From: CAWKKW01 sp963850345
GTDB taxonomy: Bacteria > Acidobacteriota > Terriglobia > Terriglobales > Acidobacteriaceae
Direction of reading: 5' to 3'
Assembly: GCA_963850345.1 (NCBI GenBank)
Contig: CAWKKW010000004.1
Span: 1 to 64,000 of the forward strand
DNA length: 64,000 nucleotides
Program-made: the position numbers and the translations under genes
Notes under the pieces: generated by a model
What the model saw: the letters and a program-made list of their open reading frames with translations, nothing else
Databases searched by the model: none
Told to the model about the DNA's origin: nothing
Shown here: positions 43,570 through 51,635 of the stretch, piece after piece
Layout: each line of letters opens with the position of its first letter
Position numbering within the stretch: the first letter of the stretch is position 1

Positions 43570-46500
43570 ATGATACGCAGAGGCTGGCTGTTCGCACTTT
43601 TGCTCACTTTGCCCTTAGTCACAGCACAGGCGCAGAGCAACTACGCCGCTGTGCGAGGCGCGGTTTACGATCCACAGCATCGCCCGATTCCCAATGCGCA
43701 GTTGCGGTTCGCAGCGAGAGCTACCGGTGCAACACGCCAGGTGGCCGCGGATCCCGCTGGCCTCTTCGAAGTGGCCGGACTGCAGCCGGGCGCCTACGAG
43801 ATCCGTGTCTCCAGTCCTGGCTTCAGCGATGTCACTGAGGTGGTGACTCTGGAAGTAGGCCAACAGGCAAATCTGAACATGGAATTGACCGTAGGTCGAC
43901 AGACGCAAACTGTGAACGTGTCGGCCAAGGGCGAACTGCTGAAGACGCAAGATTCCAGCGTCGGCGAGGTCGTCGATCAGCACTCGGTCGAGAGTCTGCC
44001 GCTCAATGGCCGCATGTTGGTGGACTTGATCCTGACTGTTCCCGGAGCACACGTGAGCCACGGCGCAGCGGCAGGAGACATGAACCCTCTCTACTGGCGT
44101 CCCGGCCAGCGATCCGCGGTGAGCATCGGCGGAAACCGTCCCAACGCGAACTATTTCCTGCTGGATGGCGCGACCAACACGGACCCGACATTCAATACAC
44201 AAAACCTCAGCGCCTCTCCCGACGCCGTGCAGGAATTTCAAGTGCAAACCGGCAGCTATGCCGCCGAGATGGGAGGAGCGGGAGGAGGACAAATCAACAT
44301 CGTCACGCGCTCCGGATCCAGTCGCTTCCACGGAACCGCCTACGAGTTCCTGCGCAACGGAGCTCTGGATGCGCACTCCTTCAACCAGATGGGCGGATCC
44401 AATTTTCTTGTCCAGAATAACTTCGGAGGTTCGATCGGAGGCCCCGCCTGGCATTCGGGCAAGACGTTTTTCTTTGTCAACTATGAAGGACTGCGCCATG
44501 TGCAAAGCGACTCCATGGTGGATACCGTGCCCACCGCGGCGGAAGCAACCGGCGACTTCAGCCAGAGCGGGGTCGACATCTACGATCCTGCGACCACAAC
44601 CGCCAACCCTGGCTTCAATCCTAGCCTGCCGGTAAGCAAGAGCAACCCGCAGTACGTTCGGCAGCAGTTTGCCTACAACGGCATGCTGAACGTGATTCCG
44701 CCGAGCCGGTTGAGCGCTGCCGCCAGCATCATGCTGCAGAAATACACCCCGCAGCCGAACACCATGGGCATGATGGGCGGCATGACCATGATGGGCCAGC
44801 CCACGGTGGTTGGAGCAGGCAACGACGCGAACAACTACCTCGATGCCCGCAAAGAACGGATGTTTGACGATCAGGGAACCCTGCGCTTCGATCATGATTT
44901 CCGCAACGGGGATACCGCGTTCTTCCGATACAGTGCCGGAGGCGAAAACGGCTTCATGCCGGAAGGCCTGCCAGGCTTTGGCTTCTATCACGATGACCTG
45001 TCGCAACAAGGAATCCTGGCGTGGAACCGCGTGATCTCAAACCAGATCGTGAACATGGCTTCGATCGCTGTCTCACGCCTCGCCATGCTGCATAGCACCG
45101 AGAGCGCGAACCGGAATGACATCGTGTCGGAGCTTGGAATCAGCGGCACTGGATTTGGCGGACCCGCCGCGTGGGGATCTCCCTACTTCAACGTGCAGGG
45201 CTATTCGCCGCTGGGCGACAGCTATCTGGCGACGCCGATGCATGCATGGGACACCGTGGTGGAAGGCCGCGACTCTCTCAATTGGCAGTTCGGCAGCCAC
45301 AGCCTCAAATTCGGTGGTGCGTACCAGCGGTTCATCTGGCCGATGTGGGGATTCTTTCAGAACCGCGGGTACTACCAGTTCACGCGGGGCTTCACCACGG
45401 AAAACGCGCTCAACGACGGTACCGGTTCCGGCATGGCCAGCTTTCTGCTCGGCCTGCCGGCCGCTCGCCAGGGACAAGTGGGCGTGCCCCAGATGGATCT
45501 CAGGCAATGGTCTGTCGACGGCTTCGCGCAGGACGCGTGGCGGATGACCAGGAACACGACCCTCAGCTACGGCGTCCGGTACGAATACATGAGTCCGCTG
45601 ATCGACATCCGCTACACTAATAGCAACCTGGTCATTACGGATGGCACGCCGCAGGTCTTCATCGGCGGCCAGAACGGGTTTCCGAAAGGCCTGATGTATC
45701 CCAATAAGGCCAACTTCGCGCCGCGGCTCGGGCTGGCTCAGAACCTTCCCCGCTTTGGACTCGTGGGACATCTTGCGTACGGGCTCTTCTTCACCCCAGT
45801 GGACATGAATACGTGGTGCAACCAGCGCCACAACGTGCCCTATGTCTTTCCCGAGACCTCACAGAGCGACAACTACATTCCTTCCATCACCACTCTGAAC
45901 TTCCCCAAGCCTGTCCTGGGCACCACGGCGGTGAGCTTTACCGGGCTCGAACTGCATGCGCCGGCCCAATATATTCAGCAATGGAGCGCTTCGCTGGAAA
46001 AGCAGCTAGGGTCAGAAACAACGGTGGAAGTCGGCTACCTGGGCGCGGGCGGCTTTCACCTGCAACGTTCGCACCTGATCAACAATGCGCAGCCAGGCCC
46101 GGGTCTGATCCAGCCGCGGCGGCCACATCCAAAGATCAGCTTTGTGCCCAACTCGTCGTTTCCGGCCGGCACCGTGGTTGCCAGCACGACCTTCCCGGTG
46201 AGCACCATCAACATGCTCGAAAACACCTCGCAGAGTTGGTATGACGCCGGATATGTCAACCTGCGCAGGCGCTACGTTCACGGATTAAGCCTGCTGGCGA
46301 ACTACACCTTTGCCAAATCCCTCGAAGACGCGCCGGATTTCCGTTCCCCCATGTTTGAAGCGGCCACCCCGCAGGACAACGACAATCTGAAGGCCGAAAA
46401 GGGGCCAGGCTGTGACATACGGCATCGCTTCTCTTTCAGCGCGGTTTACAACACTCCCACCTGGGCGCGCAGCAACTGGACACGAGCGCTGACTCAGGAC

Positions 46501-46950
46501 TGGCGAACCTCCGCCGTCTACCAGGTACAGTCCGGTTTCCCTCTCACCATTTCGGTCTTCGGAGATACCGCGAACGCGGGCACAGTGGTCGGCGAAAATC
46601 CGATCCGGGCTCGGGCCACCGGCCTGCCAGTCTTTGGGAAGGGCACGAGGAATGCCTCGACCTGGTTCAGTCCCGCGGCGTTCGCAACACCAGCGGCCTA
46701 TACCTACGGCAACGTGGGGCGAAACTCTGTCTACGGTCCAGGAATGCAAACCCTGGACCTCGGGTTGAATCGGACCTTTCACGTAACAGAGAGGATGTCG
46801 CTGGAGACTCGCGGAGAGTTCTTCAACGCGCTGAATCACACCAACCTGGGCACGCCCAACCGCTTTGTGAACACCGCCAATTTCGGCAGCATCACAGAAG
46901 TCTCGACTCCGGGCCGTGAGATTCAGCTCAGTGCGCGTCTCTCCTTTTGA
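43570..46950 (+). CDS. Oar-like TonB-dependent outer-membrane protein with carboxypeptidase-regulatory-like domain
   Basis: A 1126-residue outer-membrane protein. Residues 1-22 are a signal peptide (GWLFALLLTLPLVTAQAQ). A CarboxypepD_reg-like beta-sandwich follows (about 25-110, VRGAVYDPQHRPIPNAQL, GLQPGAYEIRVSSPGF), then a TonB plug-like region (SVESLPLNGRMLVDLILTVPG, GGAGGGQINIVTRSGS) and a long beta barrel ending in an aromatic residue (IQLSARLSF). Acidobacteria encode many such proteins, thought to take up large or complex substrates. A Met-rich insert (MGMMGGMTMMG, about 399-410) is unusual. GGAGG lies 6 nt before the ATG. No linked hydrolase suggests a substrate. Confidence 0.93.
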   Translation: MIRRGWLFALLLTLPLVTAQAQSNYAAVRGAVYDPQHRPIPNAQLRFAARATGATRQVAADPAGLFEVAGLQPGAYEIRVSSPGFSDVTEVVTLEVGQQANLNMELTVGRQTQTVNVSAKGELLKTQDSSVGEVVDQHSVESLPLNGRMLVDLILTVPGAHVSHGAAAGDMNPLYWRPGQRSAVSIGGNRPNANYFLLDGATNTDPTFNTQNLSASPDAVQEFQVQTGSYAAEMGGAGGGQINIVTRSGSSRFHGTAYEFLRNGALDAHSFNQMGGSNFLVQNNFGGSIGGPAWHSGKTFFFVNYEGLRHVQSDSMVDTVPTAAEATGDFSQSGVDIYDPATTTANPGFNPSLPVSKSNPQYVRQQFAYNGMLNVIPPSRLSAAASIMLQKYTPQPNTMGMMGGMTMMGQPTVVGAGNDANNYLDARKERMFDDQGTLRFDHDFRNGDTAFFRYSAGGENGFMPEGLPGFGFYHDDLSQQGILAWNRVISNQIVNMASIAVSRLAMLHSTESANRNDIVSELGISGTGFGGPAAWGSPYFNVQGYSPLGDSYLATPMHAWDTVVEGRDSLNWQFGSHSLKFGGAYQRFIWPMWGFFQNRGYYQFTRGFTTENALNDGTGSGMASFLLGLPAARQGQVGVPQMDLRQWSVDGFAQDAWRMTRNTTLSYGVRYEYMSPLIDIRYTNSNLVITDGTPQVFIGGQNGFPKGLMYPNKANFAPRLGLAQNLPRFGLVGHLAYGLFFTPVDMNTWCNQRHNVPYVFPETSQSDNYIPSITTLNFPKPVLGTTAVSFTGLELHAPAQYIQQWSASLEKQLGSETTVEVGYLGAGGFHLQRSHLINNAQPGPGLIQPRRPHPKISFVPNSSFPAGTVVASTTFPVSTINMLENTSQSWYDAGYVNLRRRYVHGLSLLANYTFAKSLEDAPDFRSPMFEAATPQDNDNLKAEKGPGCDIRHRFSFSAVYNTPTWARSNWTRALTQDWRTSAVYQVQSGFPLTISVFGDTANAGTVVGENPIRARATGLPVFGKGTRNASTWFSPAAFATPAAYTYGNVGRNSVYGPGMQTLDLGLNRTFHVTERMSLETRGEFFNALNHTNLGTPNRFVNTANFGSITEVSTPGREIQLSARLSF

Positions 46951-47022
46951 TGGAGTGAGCGCAAGTCCCTCGCCACTGTTGGGAGCCGCGACGAAAGCGC
47001 TGCCGGGCGATAGCATGGCAGT

Positions 47023-47913
47023 ATGCCTGAACTGCCCGAGGTAGAAACCGTAGCCAACGGAGTGGATGCGCGCATTCGTGGCGAGCGCATCCGCTCCGTC
47101 TGGTTCAGCTCCAAACGCGAACCCTTCAAAACACCAGCGGAAGAGATGGCTGAACAGTTGCCGGGCCGCCGCGTCGAGCGCGTTTATCGCGTGGGAAAAC
47201 ACATTGTTCTCGATCTTTCTCCTGCATCCTCAAAGAAGTCGCATGCCATCGACCTTCAATGGATTGTTCATCTTGGCATGACCGGACGGCTGCTGGTGAG
47301 CGCCGCCAATGTGCCGGTGCCGCCCCATACTCACGCGGTCGCCTCACTCAGTTCTGGGCGCGAGCTGCGGTTTGTGGATCCTCGCCGGTTTGGCCGTCTC
47401 GCGCTGCACCCGGTAGGGGCCCTCACCCACCCACCCCAGGATGAATCCCTCCATCCACGTGCAGGCAGCTCCCAGGGTGGAGTGTTCCGAGGTCCTGGAA
47501 GTGAGCCTCTTTCAATCTCTCTCGAGGAATTCTCCGCACTGTTGCGCGGACGACGCGTGGCCATCAAGTCCGCCCTGCTGAATCAGAAACTGCTGCACGG
47601 TGTGGGCAACATCTATGCGGACGAAGCTCTGTTCCGGGCCGGCCTCCGTCCGCGCCGCATGGCGGGACGGCTGACGCGGTCCGAGCGCCAGAAGCTGCAC
47701 GCCGCCATCCAGCAGGTGCTCAAGGAAGCCATCTCTCTGGGAGGCTCTTCCGTCTCTGACTACGTTGACGCGGATGGCGTAAAGGGATTCTTCCAGCTCC
47801 AGCACCGGGTTTACCTGCGCACCGGCAAGCCTTGCCTGGTATGCGGGACCCCGATCCGGCGAATCGTGCTGGGCGGTCGCGGCACCCATTACTGTCCTTC
47901 ATGCCAAGGATAA
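47023..47913 (+). CDS. mutM: Formamidopyrimidine-DNA glycosylase (Fpg)
   Basis: A 296-residue base-excision repair enzyme that removes 8-oxoguanine and formamidopyrimidines and nicks the DNA. The catalytic N-terminal Pro and Glu are in MPELPEVETV; HLGMTGRL and the Lys-containing SSGRELRFVDPRRFG stretch follow. The helix-two-turn-helix (LLNQKLLHGVGNIYADEALF) and the C-terminal four-cysteine zinc finger (CLVCGTPI, HYCPSCQG) are intact. About 30 residues of insert (around 135-160, after LHPVGAL) make it slightly longer than E. coli Fpg. mutY, which acts in the same 8-oxoG repair route, is at 60.3 kb. Confidence 0.96.
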   Translation: MPELPEVETVANGVDARIRGERIRSVWFSSKREPFKTPAEEMAEQLPGRRVERVYRVGKHIVLDLSPASSKKSHAIDLQWIVHLGMTGRLLVSAANVPVPPHTHAVASLSSGRELRFVDPRRFGRLALHPVGALTHPPQDESLHPRAGSSQGGVFRGPGSEPLSISLEEFSALLRGRRVAIKSALLNQKLLHGVGNIYADEALFRAGLRPRRMAGRLTRSERQKLHAAIQQVLKEAISLGGSSVSDYVDADGVKGFFQLQHRVYLRTGKPCLVCGTPIRRIVLGGRGTHYCPSCQG

Positions 47914-48723
47914 AAGTGCTTTATGACGCTGGACATCCGGGACGATTTAGCATCCAAAACTATGGTTTTACGAAGCCTCGCGCCAAAACCCTTCCAGTTT
48001 TCAGAAGGCGAGCCATAGCTCGTTTCCGGCAAGTCATTGATTTCACAACAACTATGCAACGGCACCTCGATTGCTATAGAGATAGTGCCAGCGACGCTCA
48101 GGCGCAACACCTAGTGATTGTGCCACGCGATCCGCTCCGGATACATAGAGCCAGTCCCCATGAGGACCAGCCGGATCCGGAGCTTCAAATCCGAATATGT
48201 TCGTTAACACGAACCAGACGGATTTCTTTGGGAGGCCAGTGATTGGTCATCGAGAGTAAAACCAGAAAAGAAAGCCACTCACACGAGTGGCTTTCTTTTT
48301 GAGAGTATTCGAGTCATACTCACCAAAGCTGGGACTTGCCACACGGATGCTGTTGCGAGTAGTATCGTTTTTGCCTATCGAGCGGCTGCAGCCAACGGAC
48401 ACTTGTGAACGAAAAGCTCGCCGCAATACTCGAGAGTCAAGCAATTCAACTAGCGCGTATCACCACTCGCCCGTACCGAGCATCTATCGAGGGGCAGTAG
48501 AGTGTGGTGAAGACCATCATTAGAAGTGCGAGTTGAAGGATCGAAATAGCCGTTCCATTGAAAACGCATTTTCCGGCAGTGTTCCTCCCTAATGCGCCCA
48601 GCGATCGCTGTCATAGCCTCGCTATGGAACAACTTTGATTAGTGGGCGAGAACCTATGAACGTTCAGCGGCTCCCCCGCCGAGATCAATCGCAACTACCG
48701 TCAACGCACCAGGAAGTGCAAGA
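47914..48723. other. 810-bp region without a recognised gene, structured, possible sRNA locus
   Basis: Downstream of mutM there are several short hairpins (AAAAC-TATG-GTTTT around 47955; CCTTC/GAAGG around 47990-48008; GCGAGC/GCTCGT around 48008-48022; GTTCG/CGAAC around 48202-48217), ending at the very strong terminator at 48266-48300. A promoter-like pair TTGTGC (48118-48123) and TACATA (48142-48147) with an 18-nt spacer could drive a transcript of about 145 nt ending there. Short open frames in the region have no recognisable product. The right part (48301-48723) is the leader of the next gene and shows nothing clear. Confidence 0.35.
48266..48300. terminator. Very strong intrinsic terminator with no obvious gene upstream
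   Basis: A perfect 15-bp stem (48266-48280 with 48285-48299, core GAAAGCCACTC) around the loop ACAC, with a CTTTCTTTTT tail. It is 350 bp after mutM, too far to be that gene's simplest terminator. The A-rich left arm means it can also act on the minus strand. Confidence 0.85.
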
Positions 48724-49620
48724 ATGACAACAGAGCAGAACCAGCCTCAGGCGGCAGCCTCGCAACCGGGGCCAGCGCCGCAGGGCCCTCAAGGGCAATC
48801 CCAAGGTCATCGCCGCCGCCGTCGCCGCCGCAAGGGGCAAGCAGCCAGCAGCAACACTCCCAAGGGCCAGCCAAACGCCCAGGCAAACAGCCAACCGAGC
48901 CAGCAGCAGCCCCAATCGAACTCTTCGCCTAAGCAAAAATCTTCCAGCCAGGGTCGCTTCTTCCAGAAGAATGGAAATGGCAGCGGACCAAACCCGGGGA
49001 ACGGGCAGGGCGGGGGCCAGCGGCGCAAAGGGAAGCAGCGGCGTCAGCAGGTGTTCGTCGGGCCCATGGATCACAGCTACCGCGTCGCGAACGGAAACAT
49101 GGCGGATGCGCCGCCCTCGACCATGGAATATCGCGCCAGCGGCAATGGGAACGGCAACGGCTCCTACTTTAGCGAACCCATTCAGCACGAGCCGGTCGTC
49201 ACCCCGATCCGCGAAGATTCTCCGATACGCATTTACTGCTTCATCGAAGACCTGTTCTTCCTGGCTAAGATCCAGGAGACCGCGCGCAAACTGGGCATCA
49301 AGGTCGGCTTCGTCAAAGGCGATAAGGAAACTCTCGCCAAACTCACCAATTCAAGCGAAGAGGAACGGCCCTCGCTCATCGTGTTCGATCTGAACAATGC
49401 CAATGCGAAGCCGCTCACGTTGATCCCGAAAATCAAGGCCAAGCTCAAGCGCGGGACATCGGTGATCGGATTTCTCTCGCACCTGCAGGGAGATCTGAAG
49501 GCGAAGGCGATTGAAGCAGGTTGCGACATGGTGATGCCGCGTTCGGCGTTCTCTCAGAACCTGCCGAATCTGTTGCGCCGCCACGGTCTTGACGAGGCCA
49601 TCGAAGCCGCAGAAGCTTAA
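48724..49620 (+). CDS. Polyarginine low-complexity protein with C-terminal pseudo-receiver-like domain
   Basis: A 298-residue protein I cannot name. Residues 1-155 are a disordered Gln/Gly/Ser/Asn/Pro-rich region with two basic clusters: seven consecutive Arg plus Lys at 30-37, and RRKGKQRR at 100-107, as in RNA- or DNA-binding tails. Residues about 165-290 resemble a CheY-type receiver: an acidic pair (FIED, near 173-176), Asp222 at the phospho-acceptor position (IVFDLNN), GFLSH at the Ser/Thr site, and Arg in place of the conserved Lys (MPRSAF). It may therefore not be a normal phospho-switch. No membrane segment is visible. The gene stands alone. Confidence 0.8.
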   Translation: MTTEQNQPQAAASQPGPAPQGPQGQSQGHRRRRRRRKGQAASSNTPKGQPNAQANSQPSQQQPQSNSSPKQKSSSQGRFFQKNGNGSGPNPGNGQGGGQRRKGKQRRQQVFVGPMDHSYRVANGNMADAPPSTMEYRASGNGNGNGSYFSEPIQHEPVVTPIREDSPIRIYCFIEDLFFLAKIQETARKLGIKVGFVKGDKETLAKLTNSSEEERPSLIVFDLNNANAKPLTLIPKIKAKLKRGTSVIGFLSHLQGDLKAKAIEAGCDMVMPRSAFSQNLPNLLRRHGLDEAIEAAEA

Positions 49621-49638
49621 GCAACTTCCGAAAGATAA

Positions 49639-49668
49639 GCCGAGGTATGGGTCAGCCCAAACCTCGGC
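49639..49668. terminator. Hairpin between convergent genes
   Basis: GCCGAGGT (49639-49646) pairs with ACCTCGGC (49661-49668), and inside it TGGG pairs with CCCA around the loop TCAG, leaving one A-A mismatch. It starts 19 nt after the stop at 49620 and sits 7 nt from the convergent HIT-gene stop at 49675. No long T-run is present. Confidence 0.6.
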
Positions 49669-49674
49669 CCGATT

Positions 49675-50019
49675 CTAGCCCGGAGGCCAGCCCAGCGCGC
49701 GGCCTCCAAGCAAATGCACGTGGATGTGAAACACCGTCTGCCCTGCATCTTCCCCAGTGTTGATCACCGTCCGATATCCCTTATCCAGTTTGTGCTCTCT
49801 GGCCAGATCGCTGGCGACTGCGTGCAGGTGTCCGACGAGAACCTTCTCCTCGTCGTGCCCTTTTAACTCGCTGAGCGCGGCAATGTGCCGCTTGGGGATG
49901 ATCAGCATATGCACGGGCGCCTGCGGGTTGATGTCATGGAAGGCGACCGCCTGGTCGTCTTCGTAGACCTTCTTTGCGGGGATGGTGCCGGCGACAATCT
50001 TGCAGAACAAACAGTCCAT
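49675..50019 (-). CDS. HIT family (histidine triad) nucleotide-binding protein
   Basis: A 114-residue HINT-type purine nucleoside phosphoramidase. The opening MDCLFCKIVAGTIPA, the PVHMLIIPKRHIAALSEL segment and the catalytic histidine triad HIHVHLLGG are all present; the two Cys of CLFC and His of the first part suggest the usual zinc-capable HINT group. I chose the ATG at 50019 because family members start there and GGAG lies about 10 nt upstream; an earlier start would add 19 unrelated residues. The physiological substrate is unknown. Confidence 0.94.
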   Translation of the reverse strand: MDCLFCKIVAGTIPAKKVYEDDQAVAFHDINPQAPVHMLIIPKRHIAALSELKGHDEEKVLVGHLHAVASDLAREHKLDKGYRTVINTGEDAGQTVFHIHVHLLGGRALGWPPG

Positions 50020-50200
50020 GATGGGGCGGCTCCGATGAGTAGCGGCGCGAGTCGGGAAGCTATGGCCGAAGCACACTGAGCTTTCCTTTACGTTGAAACC
50101 TTGACCAAAGCGAGCCTGACCGCGAATCCATTCTAGAGCGTGTGCGGCTCTTCATGATTTGCGCAGTCAAGGGAGCGAGATCTCCTGCGCCTTTACTCGT

Positions 50201-51583
50201 TCACTTTTTGAAGTATCTCGGCTCGCGACCGGGCTGCCATGGATCGTAATGCGCGGCAAAGGCCTCTCGACGCGCAATGGAAGGATGGCTGTAAAACCAG
50301 AACTCCTCGAGATGGCTGGGTGTGGGATCCACCAGCGAGACTTCGCCGAGCACCTGAAACGACTGCGCCGCAGTGGCCTGCGGGTCCGCTACCAGTCCGT
50401 GAATGACCTCCTGACCGTAGATGTCGGCATGATGCTCCTGGACACGGCTGAAGGAATTGGTAACCGGTTCTGATACGAACCCAAACACCGAGCCGAGCAG
50501 CAGCAAAATGCCCACCGTCGCCCAGTCGTCGACCGACCTCACACCCCAACGTTGCCCATAGCGGCGCACCAGCCACCGGGTTGCGTGAAAGCCAAGCAGG
50601 AGAAAGACGAACAGGACCGCGGCGGAAAACATCAGGCCCTTGTGGATATGGTTCAACACATAGTGCCCTTGTTCATGGCCGAAGATGAACAGGATGTCGT
50701 CCGGCTTTGCTTTTTGGATGGTGGTATCCCACACCACCACGCGCTTCGACGCGCCGAAGCCGGTGACGTACGCATTCAGGCCCGTGACTTTTTCGCTGGC
50801 TCTCATCAGGAACATGCGCGATGGAGGAATCTGCAGATTGCTGCGGGCCACCACCTGTTCGAGTTGCTGCACCAGGGCGGGGTTGGTCTTCTGCAGCGGT
50901 TCGAAGTGGTTGAACATCGGATCGATCAGCACCGGCACCACGAAGATGACCAGCACCTCCAGCGGCAGAGCGATAAGCCAGAACCAGAACCACCATCGGC
51001 GTTCGGAATGCCGCACGATCGCGAACAGCAGCGAAATGGCGAGAGTGCCGGCGATCATCGTGAGGATAAGAGACTTCGTCCAGTCCCAGAGCCAGCTGCC
51101 CCAGTGCTGGATGGATTGACCGTATGCCAGCGAGAGGTGATGGCCGGCAAGATCGAATGGCAAGTTTGCGAGTGTAAGCAGGCACAGCAACGCGGGAAGA
51201 AATACCAGCCCCTGAAGCCACGGCTTCGAAGTAACTCCAACGGCGCGGTCTCTGAGGAAGGCGACGGTTCCGGTGGTGAGCAGCAGAACCAGCAACAGAA
51301 TGCCCCATGCTGTGGAACCGAGATCCAGCCACAGGCGAGCTCGGGCCAGTCGCTTCGCCTTCTGCAGTTTTTCCGCCGGGAGAGTGTAGGTGCCGTTTTT
51401 CTCCGCTGGTTTGCGGTCCTCTGCGCCAGGAGCTGCCGAAGCGTCGGCATGCGAAGTTGAACCCGTTCTGTCGACCGGCTGCTGCGCTTGTGATCCCGGA
51501 ACCAACGCAAACAAGAGCATTCCTGCTACGCAGCTCATCAACACGCGTTTGGCAATTCTCAAGCGATTACCCGTTTCTCTCAT
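50201..51583 (-). CDS. M48 family (Ste24-like) membrane zinc metalloprotease
   Basis: A 460-residue integral membrane protease. After an N-terminal hydrophobic signal or anchor (about 12-30) there are several membrane helices (about 85-105, 115-135, 160-185, 195-220), then the M48 catalytic core. The zinc site is HEQGH (His303 and His307, in FIFGHEQGHYVLNH) with the third ligand in VQEHHADIYG; a further helix pair (about 315-385) lies between them. The N-terminal part resembles the CAAX-protease-1 type of Ste24. Family members degrade or process membrane proteins. It is divergent from the exported TldD-like gene with a 52-bp gap, which may hold shared control sites. Confidence 0.9.
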   Translation of the reverse strand: MRETGNRLRIAKRVLMSCVAGMLLFALVPGSQAQQPVDRTGSTSHADASAAPGAEDRKPAEKNGTYTLPAEKLQKAKRLARARLWLDLGSTAWGILLLVLLLTTGTVAFLRDRAVGVTSKPWLQGLVFLPALLCLLTLANLPFDLAGHHLSLAYGQSIQHWGSWLWDWTKSLILTMIAGTLAISLLFAIVRHSERRWWFWFWLIALPLEVLVIFVVPVLIDPMFNHFEPLQKTNPALVQQLEQVVARSNLQIPPSRMFLMRASEKVTGLNAYVTGFGASKRVVVWDTTIQKAKPDDILFIFGHEQGHYVLNHIHKGLMFSAAVLFVFLLLGFHATRWLVRRYGQRWGVRSVDDWATVGILLLLGSVFGFVSEPVTNSFSRVQEHHADIYGQEVIHGLVADPQATAAQSFQVLGEVSLVDPTPSHLEEFWFYSHPSIARREAFAAHYDPWQPGREPRYFKK

Positions 51584-51635
51584 TTCTACCGCCGCAGCTT
51601 TCCGCTACACTCAGCTTCAACAGAGTCTAACTGAC

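Noticed and set aside
43615..45009. 464-codon minus-strand frame over the Oar-like receptor
   Set aside because: Antisense shadow; composition rich in His, Arg and Val with no domain recognised.
47832..48242. 136-codon plus-strand frame crossing the mutM 3-prime end
   Set aside because: It starts inside mutM in another frame, and the part after mutM is Arg/Pro-rich with no conserved pattern. The region looks more like structured RNA or leader than protein.
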